Of a stretch of DNA of 64,000 nucleotides, positions 20,190 through 29,542 are shown in pieces. The DNA lies in the NCBI RefSeq assembly GCF_024703895.1, contig NZ_CP087968.1, forward strand, positions 1 through 64,000, in the 5' to 3' direction. The notes below the pieces were generated by a model. That model made no database searches. It was given only the letters and a program-made list of their open reading frames with translations, and had not been told where the DNA came from. The DNA comes from Nocardioides sp. B-3. GTDB taxonomy: Bacteria; Actinomycetota; Actinomycetes; Propionibacteriales; Nocardioidaceae. Position 1 is the first letter of the stretch. Every line of letters begins with the position of its first letter. The position numbers and the translations under genes were made by a program.

Positions 20190-20210
20190 TGACCGTCCCG
20201 AGCGTTCACC

Positions 20211-20318
20211 GTGATCCCCGGCAAGACCGCCGCCTGCAACCCGTCAATGACCATGGCGGTCGTCGCCGAGCGGGCGTTGGAGCGGATCGCTGCCGAGGAC
20301 GCCGGCACCATCATCTGA
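20211..20318 (+). pseudogene. Duplicated 3' end of the GMC oxidoreductase gene
   Basis: About 108 bases here repeat 19182-19290, the last 36 codons of the GMC gene, with about a dozen differences and the same stop. The translation (VIPGKTAACNPSMTMAVVAE, then RALERIAAEDAGTII) matches the parent closely. No upstream part of the gene is present, so it is an isolated C-terminal fragment, the scar of a duplication or of a second, deleted GMC gene. Confidence 0.85.
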
Positions 20319-20329
20319 CCCGTCCGACT

Positions 20330-20575
20330 TTCGCCTCGAGACGCTCAGGATCGCGAGGACGATGAGGAGGACCGGAACCACACCATCCACATCGTCGGCA
20401 GCACGCCGGCCGGGCAGCCGGTGACCGTCAGCCCGGTGCCGAGCGTGGGCCCGGTCGACGAAACGAGGCGTGCCGGCCGGGATTAGCGCCCCGCCGCCGA
20501 CGAGGGTCGGGAACCAGAAGAGCAGGCCGCCGACGAAGAGTCCCAGCCACCGCAGCCGTCGATGGTCCGACGACG
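20330..20575 (-). other. Possible remnant of a small two-helix membrane protein
   Basis: The minus strand encodes WLGLFVGGLLFWFPTLVGGG and, about 45 residues later in the same frame, VVPVLLIVLAILSVSRRKS, two credible membrane helices joined by a low-quality stretch. It lacks a clear start and overlaps the tautomerase remnant on the opposite strand. It may be a broken gene or an indel-damaged small membrane protein. The stretch contains nothing else I can name. Confidence 0.3.
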
Positions 20576-20927
20576 AGGAAGTGGCAATCATCGACGCTGT
20601 CCACGGCGCCCTCGTCGCCGCGTTCCAGATCCCGCCAGAGGACAAGCACGTGCGACTGGTCGAGCACCTGCCGCACCGGTTCGGCGTCTCCTCGACAGTG
20701 CCAATGGTCGAGTTCATGACGTTGGTGACGATCGATTGTTTCGCCGGACGATCGACCGACGCCAAGCGGCAGCTCTACGCCGAGATCGTGGCCCGTCTGA
20801 CGCCTCTCGGCATCCCCGGCAGCTGCGTCCTGATCACCGTGCAGGACATCCCGACCGAAGGCTGGGGCATTCAGGGGCGGACAGGCTGCGTGCGACCTCG
20901 ACCTCGGTTTCAACGTGCAGGTCTGAG
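20540..20927 (+). pseudogene. Tautomerase-family protein lacking its N-terminus
   Basis: The frame from about 20556 (RWSDDEEVAIIDAVHGALVA then AFQIPPEDKHVRLVEHLPHR) matches Tautomerase_2-type proteins. After one indel near 20874 it ends RGGQAACDLDLGFNVQV and a stop, as family members do. The usual Met-Pro start, whose proline is the catalytic base of tautomerases, is absent; in-frame sequence upstream is unrelated, and no good start codon exists. So it is either a 5'-truncated remnant or has been damaged by further errors. Confidence 0.6.
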
Positions 20928-20978
20928 GGCCACGGCCGCTGAAGCCCCTCAAAAGATTTTGAAATTCTTTTCCCCAGA

Positions 20979-21003
20979 CCCCCGATCCGGTCGCTTTCGG
21001 GGG
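20979..21003. promoter_or_regulatory. Hairpin in the AT-rich leader of the HNH gene
   Basis: CCCCCGA (20979-20985) pairs with TCGGGGG (20997-21003), just after an AT-rich stretch AAAAGATTTTGAAATTC that stands out from the GC-rich surroundings. The hairpin could end transcription from the tautomerase remnant; the AT-rich stretch is a likely promoter for the HNH gene at 21037. Confidence 0.35.
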
Positions 21004-21036
21004 CTGATTGTCGGTGGCTTCTGGTTGGGTTTTCGT

Positions 21037-22452
21037 ATGGCGACCAGCACCCGCAGCAGCACCGACACCCTGCCGGACACCCCGGCCGGAGTGCTGTCTG
21101 CACTGCGGGCCGAGCAGGACGCCCGGCAGTCCTCCGAGGTCCGATCCATGCGCCTCGCCGCGCACTGGGTCGCGCTGCACCCGGTCCTCGACCGGTCGTG
21201 TCCCGACGCGTGCTTCCAGTCCCCCAAGACCCTCGCCGGCGTCGGGTCACCGGTGATCGACGAGTTCACCATCCCCGACATCGCGACCATGCTCGGCCAG
21301 ACCTGTGATGCCGTCGGGTCGTATCTGACCGACGTGATCGAGCTGCGCTACCGCCTCCCGCAGCTGTGGGCCGGCGTCCCGGCCGGTCTCGTGACGCCGT
21401 GGCGGGCGCGGCGGATCGCACAAACCACCGTCGGCCTCTCGGTTGAGGCGGCGACGTTCGTGGACGAGCAGACCGCGTGGTGCGCCAACCGGCTCACCCC
21501 GACCGAGCTGGGCCGCCTCGTCGACCACGCCCGCGCCCGGTTCATGCCCGACCAACTCGCCAAGGAGACCGAGGACGCGGCGGATCGTCGGCACGTCACC
21601 TTCGACACCGACCGGGTCTCCTTCGACGGCACCCTGCACCTCGAGGCCGACCTCGACCTCCCCCGACGCCCTCGGCCCGGCCGAGGCCGTTGCCGCCGGT
21701 GCCGCCCACCAACTGCGACTGGGCTCGACCGACACGTTGGACGGGCGCCGGGCCACCGCCCTCGGCGACCTCGCCCGCCACCAACTCACCCTCGGCCTCC
21801 CCGACGACATCGACGGGGAACTGGACCGCCGGTTGAGCAGCGACGAGCCTGCGTCCCACCGCCGGTTGAGCAGCGACGAGCGCAGCGAGGAGCGTGTCGA
21901 AACCAAGGCAGCCCCGACCACCCAGATCGTCCTCCACGCCCACCTCTCCACCGACGCCATCACCCACCACGACCTCGAGAACAACGGCCAGTGCCTGACC
22001 GGGTTCGTGGAACAGGCCGGCGGCCGGGTCCTCACCGCCGAGCAGATCGCCGCCCTGGTGCGGCCGCCCCGACGTCACCATCACCATGAAACCGGTCATC
22101 GACCTCCGGGACCGCCTCAGAAACGGCCGGCTACGTCCCGACCGAGCGGACCCACGACCACGTCATCGCCCGCGACCGGACCTGCGTGTTCCCGTGGTGC
22201 GGACGCAACGCGAGGCTCTGCGACCTCGACCACGTCATCCCCTACGACCACGGGGCGCCCGACCGTGGCGGGACCACGTCCACCGACAACCTCGCCGCGC
22301 TCTGCCGCAGGCATCACCGCCTCAAGACACGAGGCCGATGGTCCTACGCCATGACCGAGCCGGGCGTGTTCGTCTGGACCAGCCCCCACGGGCATACCTA
22401 CCTCCGAGACCACACCGGATCACGACCACTCGGCCACCCGCCCGACCTCTGA
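21037..22452 (+). CDS. DUF222/13E12-repeat HNH endonuclease
   Basis: About 471 residues: DUF222 domain (MRLAAHWVALHPVLD, then RARRIAQTTVGLSVEAATFV) followed by a C-terminal HNH nuclease with CVFPWCGR, LCDLDHVIPYDHGAP and CRRHHRLKTRGRW. The family, named after the mycobacterial REP13E12 element, occurs in many near-identical copies per genome in Nocardioides-like actinobacteria and is mobile or selfish in character. Three indels (near 21665, 22065, 22115). A palindromic genome repeat is inserted in frame between the domains. It is one of the accessory genes inserted within the histidine locus. Confidence 0.88.
21831..21904. repeat. Embedded interspersed repeat inside the HNH gene
   Basis: GGTTGAGCAGCGACGAGC occurs twice (21831-21848 and 21864-21881); the second copy continues into GCAGCGAGGAGCGTGTCGAA ACC. 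The extended unit, from GGTTGAGCAG to TGTCGAAACC, is a sequence I recall as a common intergenic repeat in Nocardioides-type genomes. Here it is read in frame as SSDEP and SSDERSEERVET between DUF222 and HNH domains. Confidence 0.6.
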
Positions 22453-22503
22453 CCACACCGCCCCACACCCCGCGAGCCGAAAGGCAGCGGGGTCACAGGC
22501 ACG

Positions 22504-23016
22504 TCAGACCGAGGAGAGCACGCCCGCCGATGCGACTGGGTCGTAGATTCCCGCGAAGCCGAGCCGGTTCGTCGTCGCGCTGAAGTCCCGCATCTGGTAG
22601 CCGTCGAACAGGCAGCTGTTCGGGATGCGCAGCCGGATGAGGCCGCCCTCCCCCGGGCGCCACCGCGATGACAGACCCGGGCAGTCGACGCGGGTGCGGG
22701 TGACGGTGTTGGCCCAGAGCCAGAGGCGATCGACCTTCTGCCCGTCCTCCCACCACGTCCGCGCCACCACCACGTAGCCCTCCCAGTCGTGGGCCGATCG
22801 CGCCGTCAGCACGACGCCCTTGCGACGCACGCGGGCCATGTCGCTGGTGACCAGCAGCCGATCGTCGTCGTAGTCCCGGGTGACGCCGGCGATGTCGTAC
22901 GCCGCCGGGATCCCGGCGTCGGGCGCGGTGTCCGTCACGGTGCGCGTGTCCGCGTGGGCCGGCGTCGCCGTACACACGAGGAGAAGCGCTGTCGCAGCGA
23001 GCAGGACCCGGCGCAT
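22504..23016 (-). CDS. Secreted protein of unknown function
   Basis: 170 residues, start MRRVLLAATALLLVCTATPA followed by HADT, a clean Sec signal peptide with AxA-type cleavage near residue 22. The mature part is beta-rich with several tryptophans (VVVARTWWEDGQKVDRLWLW) and two cysteines (VDCPG and NSCLFDG) that could form a disulphide. I recognise no family. It is immediately downstream of the RTX-like gene (stop and start two bases apart), so the two are probably co-transcribed and co-secreted. Confidence 0.65.
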   Translation of the reverse strand: MRRVLLAATALLLVCTATPAHADTRTVTDTAPDAGIPAAYDIAGVTRDYDDDRLLVTSDMARVRRKGVVLTARSAHDWEGYVVVARTWWEDGQKVDRLWLWANTVTRTRVDCPGLSSRWRPGEGGLIRLRIPNSCLFDGYQMRDFSATTNRLGFAGIYDPVASAGVLSSV

Positions 23017-23017
23017 G

Positions 23018-24528
23018 TCACTTGGGCCGTTCGCAGTTCTTGGTCGTCTCGGCCGGGCAGCGATCGAGCTTTCCGCCCCGCCCGTTGGCACTGTCCCGGC
23101 CCCGGCCGCCGACGAGTCGGTCACCTGCCGACTCGTCGGTGCCGCGCAGCTTGTCCGCGCCGCGGCCTCCGAGCGCGACCTGACGGGCCACTGCGGCACC
23201 CGGTCGGCCTTCCGGTCCCGAGAGCTCGATGTGGTCGCGCCCGGCCTGCCCCTTCACGATCACATCGCCGCCCGAGGCCCAGATGTCGTCTCCGCCGCCC
23301 CCACCGGAGACGCGTCGTGTGGGCATCGTCGACGCCGATCTCGTCGGCCCCGCCCGTGCCCCGGGATCGTGACTCGGCCTCCACTGGCGACCCGGGCGTT
23401 CGGCGGCCGCGGAGCCGACGAGACGGACCGTGCTGCCACTGTTCAGAGAGGTCGCGATCACCTCGTCGAAGCTGCCGAACGGTCCGGATGCTCCGTCGCA
23501 GGTGGCACTGCCACCGTTCTCGACGCGCAGCGCAAGGCACGCGGTCTCGAGACGCCCGGAGTCCGAACCGGGGCCGCCATCGGCCGATCGCGGCACGAAT
23601 GCGTCGCCCCACGCCTGCATGCTCAGGCTGTCGTCACCACCACCCGGGCGGATGTCACCGACCGGTCCGCCCGTCACCGTCACGTCCTCGTCCGCATCGG
23701 AGCCGACTAAGGACACGGGCAGCCTCGACGACGTGGCACCGTCCCGGCCGAAGGAGAACGTGCTGACGTCACCACTCCAGGGCCAGCACCTGCGCGCCGC
23801 CGACGGTGGCGCGCCGACCCACGTTGTCCACCAGCAGCTCACCGCGTCCCACCGGGTCGGCAACCCCCGGCAGTGGGAACCAGAGCGTCCCGGCGGCCGC
23901 AGCCGTGAAGTCGACCAAACCCCCGGGGACCCATCGCTCCGATGTACACGACACAGGCGTCACCGCCGCCGAAGATGATGCGGTCGTCGTTCAGGGCACC
24001 GGGCGGCGCTACTGATGTCACCGAGCCGCCGCCGGTTCCGGTGTTGATCACGTCTCGTTGGGCACCTGCCGGAGGGTAGGTCGGTAGGCCGTACGTGTAG
24101 GCGGAGTCGGCAACCACCCGTGCGGGCGTGTCGTTGCCGGTGAACGTGTCCTCGCCAGCGCCGAGCCCGACGAACATGCTCGAGCCGAGCGAAGCGGTGG
24201 CCCGGTTCACCACGACATCGTCGCCGGCGCCTGCGTTGAGGGTTCCCGTCGGAATCTCGCCACCACCGCCGATTCCCACGGCCGGGCAGATCGTGTCATT
24301 GCCGCCCGGGGCGTCGAAGTTGTACCAGCCCGACGGCGTCATGGCGACCACATCGTCGCCCTCCGTGCCGACGGTGACGGTGCTGGAGGCGACGATCGTC
24401 ACCGCCTTGCCCCGGCACGTCGACGCCGCGACCCCGGACTCGGCGCCGGCGACAGCGGGGGCGATGGTGACGAGGGTGGCGCCGACGACGGCGAGCGCCG
24501 CGGTCACGATCAAGGAGTTCCGGGTCAT
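23018..24528 (-). CDS. Secreted RTX-like calcium-binding protein
   Basis: About 500 residues after repair. Signal peptide MTRNSLIVTAALAVVGATLV to APAVAGA, then glycine/aspartate-rich repeats of the GGxGxD kind spread along the protein: PGGNDTICP, AGAGDDVVVN, GLGAGEDTF, GGGGGDDIW, LGGRGADKLRG, GGRGRDSANG. Such nonapeptides bind calcium in parallel beta-rolls once outside the cell. The C-terminus ends CPAETTKNCERPK with a probable disulphide. Three indels (near 23960, 23790 and 23350) break it. No enzymatic domain is visible. Not a toxin by any feature I can see; a wall or matrix protein is more likely. Confidence 0.75.
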
Positions 24529-24565
24529 GCCTCTCAGACGTGGACCGGTGACGAAAAGTTGGGGC

Positions 24566-25246
24566 TTAGAGCGACTGCACCCAGTTGCGCAGCAACCTCG
24601 CGCCCGCGTCGCCCGACTTCTCGGGGTGGAACTGCGTGGCGGACAGCGGGCCGTTCTCGACGGCGGCCACGAACCGGTCCCCGCCGTGCTCGGCCCACGT
24701 CACCAGCGGCTCGGCGGTGCGGTCGTTGGTGACGAGGTCCCGTGTGCGGGCGGCGTAGGAGTGCACGAAGTAGAAGCGCTCGTCCTCGATGCCTGCGAAC
24801 AACGACGTTCCGGAGGGTACGGCGACGGTGTTCCAGCCCATGTGCGGCACAACGGGCGCCTCGAGCCGAGAGATCGTGCCCGGCCATTCATCGCAGCCGT
24901 CCGTCTCGACGCCGTGCTCGACGCCGCGCGCGAAGAGGATCTGCATGCCGACACAGATGCCGAGCACCGGGCGGCCACCGGCGAGGCGGCGGCCGATGAT
25001 CCGTTCGCCCTTGACCGCGCGCAGGCCCTCCATGCACGCGGCATAGGCGCCGACACCCGGGACGATCAACCCGTCCGCGTCGAGCGCGGTCTGGAAGTCG
25101 CTGGTCAGGACGACGCTGGCGCCCGCGCGCTCGGTCGCCCGGACCACGGACCGGAGGTTGCCGGACCCGTAGTCGAGGACGACGACCCTTCGTGACGGGC
25201 GCAGGGCGCCCTCCTCAGGGCTGGCTGCGGGTTCGTGAGTGCTCAG
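24566..25246 (-). CDS. hisH: Imidazole glycerol phosphate synthase glutaminase subunit
   Basis: About 225 residues. Class I glutaminase of histidine biosynthesis: [14 protein letters not shown] at the start, oxyanion strand [13 protein letters not shown], nucleophile motif [13 protein letters not shown], and the His/Glu dyad in TQFHPEKSG. It supplies ammonia to HisF. No ATG or GTG lies at the expected start: the frame opens with CTG at 25246, overlapping the hisB stop. A lost base pair in TGAGCACTC (restoring TGATGAGC) would give a normal ATG start, so the start is uncertain. Confidence 0.92.
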   Translation of the reverse strand: MSTHEPAASPEEGALRPSRRVVVLDYGSGNLRSVVRATERAGASVVLTSDFQTALDADGLIVPGVGAYAACMEGLRAVKGERIIGRRLAGGRPVLGICVGMQILFARGVEHGVETDGCDEWPGTISRLEAPVVPHMGWNTVAVPSGTSLFAGIEDERFYFVHSYAARTRDLVTNDRTAEPLVTWAEHGGDRFVAAVENGPLSATQFHPEKSGDAGARLLRNWVQSL

Positions 25247-25861
25247 AGCGTGCCCTTGGTCGACGGCACGCCCTGCTCGCGCGGGTCGTTGGCGATCGCG
25301 TCGCGGAAGGCGCGCGCAAGGCCTTGAACTGCGCCTCGACCCGGGGTGGTGCGGGTCGCGGCCGGCGAGCACGCGGACGTGCAGCGCGAGGTGCGCGTGG
25401 AAGGAGATGGTCTCGAAGACGTGGCGCGTCAAGGAGCCCCGGTAGGCCGCACCGTTGACGTCGTTGCCGCCGATGGCGACATAGATCTGCCCCTCGGGCT
25501 CGCCCGTGTGCACGCAGTAGGGACGCCCGGAGACGTCGACGACGGCCTGCACGAGCGCCTCGTCGAGCGGCACGGTGGCGTCGCCGAAGCGGCGGATGCC
25601 GGCCTTGTCGCCGAGTGCCTCGCGCAGCGCCTGACCCAGCACGATGGCGGTGTCCTCGACGGTGTGGTGCGCGTCGATGTGGGTGTCGCCGTTGGCGTGC
25701 ACCTTGAGGTCGATCAGCGAGTGCCGCGCGAAGGCGGTGAGCATGTGGTCGTAGAACCCGACGCCGGTCGTGATGCTGGAGCGCCCGGTGCCGTCCGAGT
25801 CGAGCTCGATGCTGATCTTCGACTCGGAGGTCGCCCGCTCGAGGCTGGCAGTGCGGCTCAT
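25243..25861 (-). CDS. hisB: Imidazoleglycerol-phosphate dehydratase
   Basis: About 206 residues, monofunctional HisB. Conserved features: [17 protein letters not shown], manganese-binding [20 protein letters not shown], and HHP near the C-terminus. One extra C near 25350 shifts the last 45 residues; removing it yields [16 protein letters not shown] and the end STKGTL. Dehydrates IGP to imidazole acetol phosphate. Overlaps hisC by four bases. Confidence 0.95.
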
Positions 25862-26964
25862 GTCATGTCCTTCATCGACTCGTTCTTCATCACGATGGTC
25901 AGTGCGTCCTTGAATGCGGTCATCTCGTCCGCGGTGCCGATCGACACCCGCAGCCAGCCGTCGGGCCCGGTCTCCCGGATCAGCACGCCGTGCTCCAGCA
26001 GACCCTGCCAGACCGCGTGCCGGTCGGCGAACATCCCGAACAGCACGAAGTTCGCGTCGCTGTCCGCGACCTCGAAGCCCTGCTCGCGCAGCCACACGAC
26101 GGTGCGGTCGCGCTCGGCGCGGAGCTCGGCGACGTTGCCGAGCAGCTCGGGCGCGTGCCGCAGAGCGGCTGACGCGGTCGCCCGGGTGACCGCGGAGAGG
26201 TGGTAGGGCAGCCGCACCACCCGGATCGCGTCGCAGATCGCGGGGTCCGCGGCGAGGTAGCCGAGGCGGGCGCCGGCCGGGGCGAACGCCTTGCTCATCG
26301 TCCGGCTGACCACGAGGTTGCGGTGTCTCGGCAGCAGCTCGAGCGCGCTCGGCACACCTTCTCGGCGGAATTCGCCGTACGCCTCGTCGACGACCGGGAT
26401 CCTGTCGCCGACGGCCTCGCAGAGCATCGAGATCGCCTCGGGCGGCAACGCCGTGCCGGTCGGGTTGTTCGGCGACGGCAGGAGCACGACGGACGGCTTC
26501 CTCGACACGATGAGCTCGCGAGCCGCATCGAGGTCGAGCGAGAAGTCCTCGGCCCGGTGGCCGACGACCCAGTCGGTCATCGCGTTGCGGGCGTACTCGG
26601 GATACATCGAGTAGGTCGGCGCGAAGCTGAGCGCCGTGCGACCGGGCCCGCCGAAGGCCTGCAGGATCTGCAGCATCACCTCGTTGGAGCCGTTGGCCGC
26701 CCACACCATGTCGGGCGTGATGTCGCTGCCACCGGACGTGTTGAGGTACGCCGCCGGGCCCTCGCGCAGGGCGGTGAACTCGCGGTCGGGGTAGCGGTTC
26801 AGGGTGCCCGCCGCAGCCGCGACGGCGGCCGCGATGTCGGCGACCGCCTCGGGCGAGGGGCCGTAGGGGTTCTCGTTGACGTTGAGCTGCACGGGTACGT
26901 CGAGCTGCGGGGCGCCATAGGGCTCGATGCCGCGCAGCTCCTCCCGGATCGGAGGAAAGCTCAT
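25858..26964 (-). CDS. hisC: Histidinol-phosphate aminotransferase
   Basis: 368 residues, intact, starting [23 protein letters not shown]-dependent class I/II aminotransferase: substrate motif [31 protein letters not shown], catalytic lysine in [20 protein letters not shown]. Converts imidazole acetol phosphate to histidinol phosphate. ATGA overlaps at both ends with hisD and hisB. Confidence 0.97.
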   Translation of the reverse strand: MSFPPIREELRGIEPYGAPQLDVPVQLNVNENPYGPSPEAVADIAAAVAAAAGTLNRYPDREFTALREGPAAYLNTSGGSDITPDMVWAANGSNEVMLQILQAFGGPGRTALSFAPTYSMYPEYARNAMTDWVVGHRAEDFSLDLDAARELIVSRKPSVVLLPSPNNPTGTALPPEAISMLCEAVGDRIPVVDEAYGEFRREGVPSALELLPRHRNLVVSRTMSKAFAPAGARLGYLAADPAICDAIRVVRLPYHLSAVTRATASAALRHAPELLGNVAELRAERDRTVVWLREQGFEVADSDANFVLFGMFADRHAVWQGLLEHGVLIRETGPDGWLRVSIGTADEMTAFKDALTIVMKNESMKDMT

Positions 26965-28271
26965 TCGCTGAACCGCACCTTCACCGCGGCGCCGTGGCCC
27001 GGCAGGTCCTCGGCCTCGGCGAGCGTGACGACGTGGTCGGCCACCTCCGCGAGCGCGTCGCGGGAGTAGTCGATGACGTGCACGGACTTGAGGAAGGCGC
27101 GCACGGACAGGCCGCTGCTGTGGCAGGCACACCCGGCGGTCGGCAGCACGTGGTTGGACCCGGCGCAGTAGTCGCCGAGCGAGACCGGCGCGAAGGCGCC
27201 GACGAAGATCGCGCCCGCGTTGCGCACCCGGGCCGCGATCTCGCGCGCGTCGCGCGTGTGGATCTCGAGGTGCTCGGCGGCATAGGCGTTGACCACGTCG
27301 AGGCCCTGCTCGACGTCGTCGACCAGCACGATCGCGGACTGCTGACCGGTGAGCGCGGTCTGGACGCGGGCCGTGTGCCGCGTGGCGAAGACCTGCTTCT
27401 CCAGCTCGGCGTCGACGTCGTCGGCCAGCGCCTCCGAGTCGGTGACCAGCACCGACGCGGCCATCGGGTCGTGCTCGGCCCGGCTGATCAGGTCGGCGGC
27501 GACGTAGGACGCCTCGGCCGTGTCGTCGGCCGGGATCGCGATCTCGGTCGGGCCGGCCTCGGAGTCGATGCCGACCACGCCGCGCAGCACGCGCTTGGCG
27601 GCGGCGACATAGATGTTGCCCGGGCCGGTGACCGGGTTGACGGGGCGACAGGGTCCGGCGCCGTACGCGAACATGGCGATCGCCCGGGCCCCGCCGACGG
27701 CATAGACCTCGTCGACACCCAGCAACGCGCAGGCCGCCATGATCGTCGGCTCGGGCAGTCCCTCGCGGTTCTTCTGCGGCGGGCTGCTGAGCGCGATCGA
27801 CTGGACCCCGGCCACCTGCGCGGGCACGACGTTCATGATCACGCTGGACACGAGCGGTGCGAGGCCGCCGGGGACGTAGAGCCCGACCCGGTCTACGGGC
27901 ACCTTGCGGTGGGTGACCGTTGCGCCCTCACCCAGCGACGTGGTGACGTCGGCCTCGAGCTCGGCCTCGCACGTCTTCCGCAGGCGGCGGATCGCCTCCT
28001 CGAGGCCCGCGCGCACGGCAGGGTCGAGCTCGTCGAGCGCCCGGGTCAACGCTTCGGGCGGTACGGCGATGTCTTCGCGGTCCACGCCGTCGAACTGCGC
28101 GGAGAACTCACGGATCGCCTCGACGCCGCGAGTGCGGACGGCGTCGATGATCGGCTGGACGGCATGCGTGGCGGTCTCGACGTCGAACTCTGCGCGCGGC
28201 ACGACCGCGCGGTAGTAGTCGTGGGGGGCGGACGTGCCCGCTCCCCGGAGGTCGATCCGACGCATGCGCAT
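26961..28271 (-). CDS. hisD: Histidinol dehydrogenase
   Basis: 436 residues, intact; ATG at 28265 is an alternative start two codons in. Zinc-dependent oxidoreductase doing the last two steps of histidine synthesis. Signatures: [56 protein letters not shown] and the zinc/active site [12 protein letters not shown]. First gene of the hisDCBH operon; a 79-base divergent spacer separates it from the LON-domain gene, with no clear attenuator. Confidence 0.97.
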   Translation of the reverse strand: MRMRRIDLRGAGTSAPHDYYRAVVPRAEFDVETATHAVQPIIDAVRTRGVEAIREFSAQFDGVDREDIAVPPEALTRALDELDPAVRAGLEEAIRRLRKTCEAELEADVTTSLGEGATVTHRKVPVDRVGLYVPGGLAPLVSSVIMNVVPAQVAGVQSIALSSPPQKNREGLPEPTIMAACALLGVDEVYAVGGARAIAMFAYGAGPCRPVNPVTGPGNIYVAAAKRVLRGVVGIDSEAGPTEIAIPADDTAEASYVAADLISRAEHDPMAASVLVTDSEALADDVDAELEKQVFATRHTARVQTALTGQQSAIVLVDDVEQGLDVVNAYAAEHLEIHTRDAREIAARVRNAGAIFVGAFAPVSLGDYCAGSNHVLPTAGCACHSSGLSVRAFLKSVHVIDYSRDALAEVADHVVTLAEAEDLPGHGAAVKVRFSE

Positions 28272-28350
28272 GGTCCGATTCTAGGGAGTCGCGACGCGCA
28301 ACCCGACCTCGCCGACGGTCGGTGGACATGCCCCGGACACCCGTTAGGTT

Positions 28351-29085
28351 GTGAGCGTGACCGACACGCTGCCGATGTTTCCCCTCAACACGGTGCTGTT
28401 CCCCGGCGTGAGCATCCCCCTGCACGTGTTCGAGGACCGCTATCGCGCGCTCGTGCACCACCTTCTGCGCATCGACGACCCGAGCGATCGCGTGTTCGGC
28501 AGTGTCGCGATCCGGGAGGGCTACGAGGTCGGGGACCACGGTGCCCAGTCGCTCTACCGCGTCGGCGTGCGCCTGCAGCTGACCGATGTCGAGAGCAACA
28601 AGGACGGCACCTTCGAGATCGTCGCCACCGCCCGCGACCGGATCATCCTCGACGGGCTGGAGACCTCCGGCGAGTTCGCCAACGGCGACGTCACCGACTC
28701 CCCCGACGAGCCCGTCGAGGGCAGCGAAGAGCTGCACAACCGGGCTCGCGCCACGTTCACCGCCTATCGCGCCGCGATCAGCGCGATCCGGGGATCGACG
28801 TTCGCCGGCAGCCTCCCCCGCGATCCCGGCTACCTCTCCCGGACCCTGTCCGCACTGGCGCCGCTGCCGATGGCCGAGCGTCAGTCACTGCTGGAGGCGG
28901 AGAGCCCTGAAGCACGGCTCGAGCTGGTGACCACGATGCTGCGCGAGGAGCTGCGGGCCATGAACGTCATCCCGTCGCTGCCGGCCACCGACGTGGCCCG
29001 CACCGCCCCGGTCCCCCAACTGAGGACCACTCCATGGCGAAGAAGAAGGCCGCCGGTGGCGGCACCCCGGCCACCCTTGCACTGA
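28351..29085 (+). CDS. LON peptidase substrate-binding-domain protein
   Basis: Begins MFPLNTVLFPGVSIPLHVFE a few residues after GTG 28351 (GTG 28357 also possible), the hallmark of the stand-alone LON N-terminal domain, with the second signature YRVGVRLQLTDVE. About 220 residues. No protease or ATPase domain. As read it ends in a basic tail at 29085, overlapping the next gene, but one fewer C near 29018 would give the natural ending VPN and a stop at about 29022, as in homologues. Role unknown; substrate recognition or adaptor by analogy with Lon. Confidence 0.85.
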   Translation: MSVTDTLPMFPLNTVLFPGVSIPLHVFEDRYRALVHHLLRIDDPSDRVFGSVAIREGYEVGDHGAQSLYRVGVRLQLTDVESNKDGTFEIVATARDRIILDGLETSGEFANGDVTDSPDEPVEGSEELHNRARATFTAYRAAISAIRGSTFAGSLPRDPGYLSRTLSALAPLPMAERQSLLEAESPEARLELVTTMLREELRAMNVIPSLPATDVARTAPVPQLRTTPWRRRRPPVAAPRPPLH

Positions 29086-29526
29086 CGGCTGCCGGAATCG
29101 GCTTCGAGCTGCATCCCTACGAGCACGACCCGCGGGCGGCGTCCTACGGCCCGGGAAGCCGCCGAGGCGCTCGGTGTCGAGCCGGACCGCGTGTTCAAGA
29201 CGCTGCTGGCCTCCCTCGACGGTGCCCTCGTCGTCGGCATCGTGCCGGTCACCCGGCAGCTCGACCTCAAGTCGCTCGCCCGCGCACTCGGCGGCAGCAA
29301 GGCCGTGATGGCCGAGGTGAGCGCCGCCGAAAGAGCCACGGGGTACGTCGCCGGCGGCATCTCCCCCGTCGGGCAGAAGAAGTGTCACCGGACCGTGCTC
29401 GACGATTCCGCGCAGGACCACGCCACCGTGTTCGTCTCGGCCGGACGCCGGGGACTCGACACGGAACTGACCCCGGCCGACCCGGTCGCGATCACCGAGG
29501 CGATCACGGCCCAGATCGGCCGGTAG
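29034..29526 (+). CDS. ybaK: Cys-tRNA(Pro) deacylase YbaK/EbsC family
   Basis: About 164 residues. YbaK fold: GIGFELHPYEHDP, EAAEALGVEPDRVFKTLLAS, then the deacylase core VPVTRQLDLKSLARALGGSK, GYVAGGISPVGQKK and the C-terminal FVSAGRRGLDTELTPAD. Trans-editing enzyme that removes cysteine mischarged on tRNA-Pro. One indel near 29150 shifts the frame. Start ATG follows the probable stop of the LON-domain gene by about 12 bases. Confidence 0.92.
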
Positions 29527-29542
29527 AGCAGTCGAACGTGGG

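Noticed and set aside
23018..24528. RTX toxin
   Set aside because: Only the calcium-binding repeats are present; no pore-forming, lipase, protease or acyltransferase partner gene is visible.
17609..24566. Insertion sequence or prophage as carrier of the his-locus block
   Set aside because: No transposase, terminal inverted repeats or phage genes could be found; the HNH gene is the only mobile-type element.
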